A stretch of 33,195 bases of DNA, from contig CALIIL010000109.1 of the NCBI GenBank assembly GCA_938017685.1, positions 1 to 33,195 on the forward strand. Reading direction: 5' to 3'. The stretch is from an uncultured Chitinophagaceae bacterium. Lineage in GTDB: Bacteria > Bacteroidota > Bacteroidia > Chitinophagales > Chitinophagaceae. The notes under the pieces are model-generated. The model was not told where the DNA came from. It ran no database searches and saw only the letters and a program-made list of their open reading frames with translations. Made by a program: the position numbers and the translations under genes. Of this stretch, positions 33,084 through 33,195 are shown piece after piece (position 1 is the first letter of the stretch; each line of letters opens with the position of its first letter).

Positions 33084-33195
33084 GCAAATAGTTTGGTTAA
33101 TCTAAAGAGGAAGAATTTGGTATCTGTAACGCCTCTTAGGTTTGCTCTGAAGAGTTTTATTTTTGCGTTGAATGATTCTGCATTGGCATTTGTGT
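33057..33195 (-). mobile_element. 3' end of an ISL3-like insertion sequence (right copy)
   Basis: 139 bp are visible, the first 96 (33057-33152) being the perfect reverse complement of 1-96. The element's tip is at 33057, inside the methyltransferase gene. The flanking bases next to the two visible tips differ (97-104 versus 33049-33056), as expected for two separate insertions. The copy continues past the window edge. Confidence 0.85.
33080..33195 (-). CDS. ISL3-like transposase, C-terminal fragment (partial)
   Basis: The minus-strand frame is open from the window edge to the TAA at 33080-33082 and encodes the last 37 residues. It begins TNANAESFNAKIKLF and continues with the same FRANLRGVTDTKFF tail seen at the left end. 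NAESFNAKIK is the conserved stretch around the third acidic residue of the DDE catalytic triad in this transposase group (family knowledge, recalled). The 5' part is outside the window. Confidence 0.8.
   Translation of the reverse strand, partial: TNANAESFNAKIKLFRANLRGVTDTKFFLFRLTKLFA

Noticed and set aside
1-33195. A 33-kb composite transposon bounded by inverted IS copies
   Set aside because: The interior is mainly core metabolism (sdh, acs, transporters) with native-looking operons. The right copy has cut into a resident gene, so independent insertions with contig breaks fit better.

Overview
The window is low-GC DNA from a member of the Bacteroidota (Bacteroidetes). Four things support this: several -7 boxes of the phylum's TAnnTTTG type, an almost complete lack of Shine-Dalgarno sequences, the Bacteroidetes form of succinate dehydrogenase (one long cytochrome b558 subunit plus flavoprotein and iron-sulfur subunits), and a TonB receptor with an N-terminal carboxypeptidase-regulatory-like domain. 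I see no rRNA, tRNA or CRISPR array. Most of the window is core or metabolic DNA with small insertions.

Both window ends lie inside copies of one insertion sequence, in opposite orientation. Bases 1-96 are a perfect inverted repeat of 33057-33152. Both copies encode the C-terminus of an ISL3-like transposase pointing inward. The right copy has cut a thiopurine-methyltransferase-like gene, whose last eight codons are now IS sequence.

Left to right: (1) sdhC-sdhA-[four-helix protein gene]-sdhB on the minus strand, ending in a strong terminator. The four-helix gene is flanked by a 19-bp imperfect inverted repeat and looks like a small element dropped into the operon. (2) Divergent from sdhC, a lone paaA followed by an FKBP lipoprotein. 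(3) A minus-strand group that looks like metal acquisition: a His/Cys-rich small protein, a possible structured RNA leader, a lipoprotein and a ZnuD-like TonB receptor; an OmpA-family lipoprotein lies upstream. (4) An alpha/beta hydrolase, a COG2509-type flavoprotein and two unknown small envelope genes. (5) acs (acetyl-CoA synthetase), whose 3' end is followed by an unknown gene and then by a second, diverged copy of the acs tail, so the unknown gene sits between direct repeats. (6) A two-gene ABC exporter. (7) An SRAP/YedK DNA-protein crosslink protein abutting a GH5 mannanase-like lipoprotein, then a PD-(D/E)XK nuclease-family gene. (8) A tight minus-strand operon of GH20 beta-N-acetylhexosaminidase, glycosylasparaginase and CutC, suited to breaking down N-linked glycoprotein or chitin-type material. 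(9) A lipoprotein amidase, a bestrophin-like channel, an Abi_2/HEPN protein with a promoter-linked dyad, and a MATE transporter whose 5' end overlaps that of a divergent flavoprotein gene. (10) A peroxiredoxin-like lipoprotein, a VanX-type D-Ala-D-Ala dipeptidase, a DUF1761 membrane protein and the truncated methyltransferase.

The observations most worth checking are the small element inside the sdh operon, the duplicated acs tail around an orphan gene, the structured leader before the TonB-receptor operon, the IS-chimeric methyltransferase, and several genes whose -7 box lies only 4-8 nt before the start codon, which would give leaderless mRNAs.
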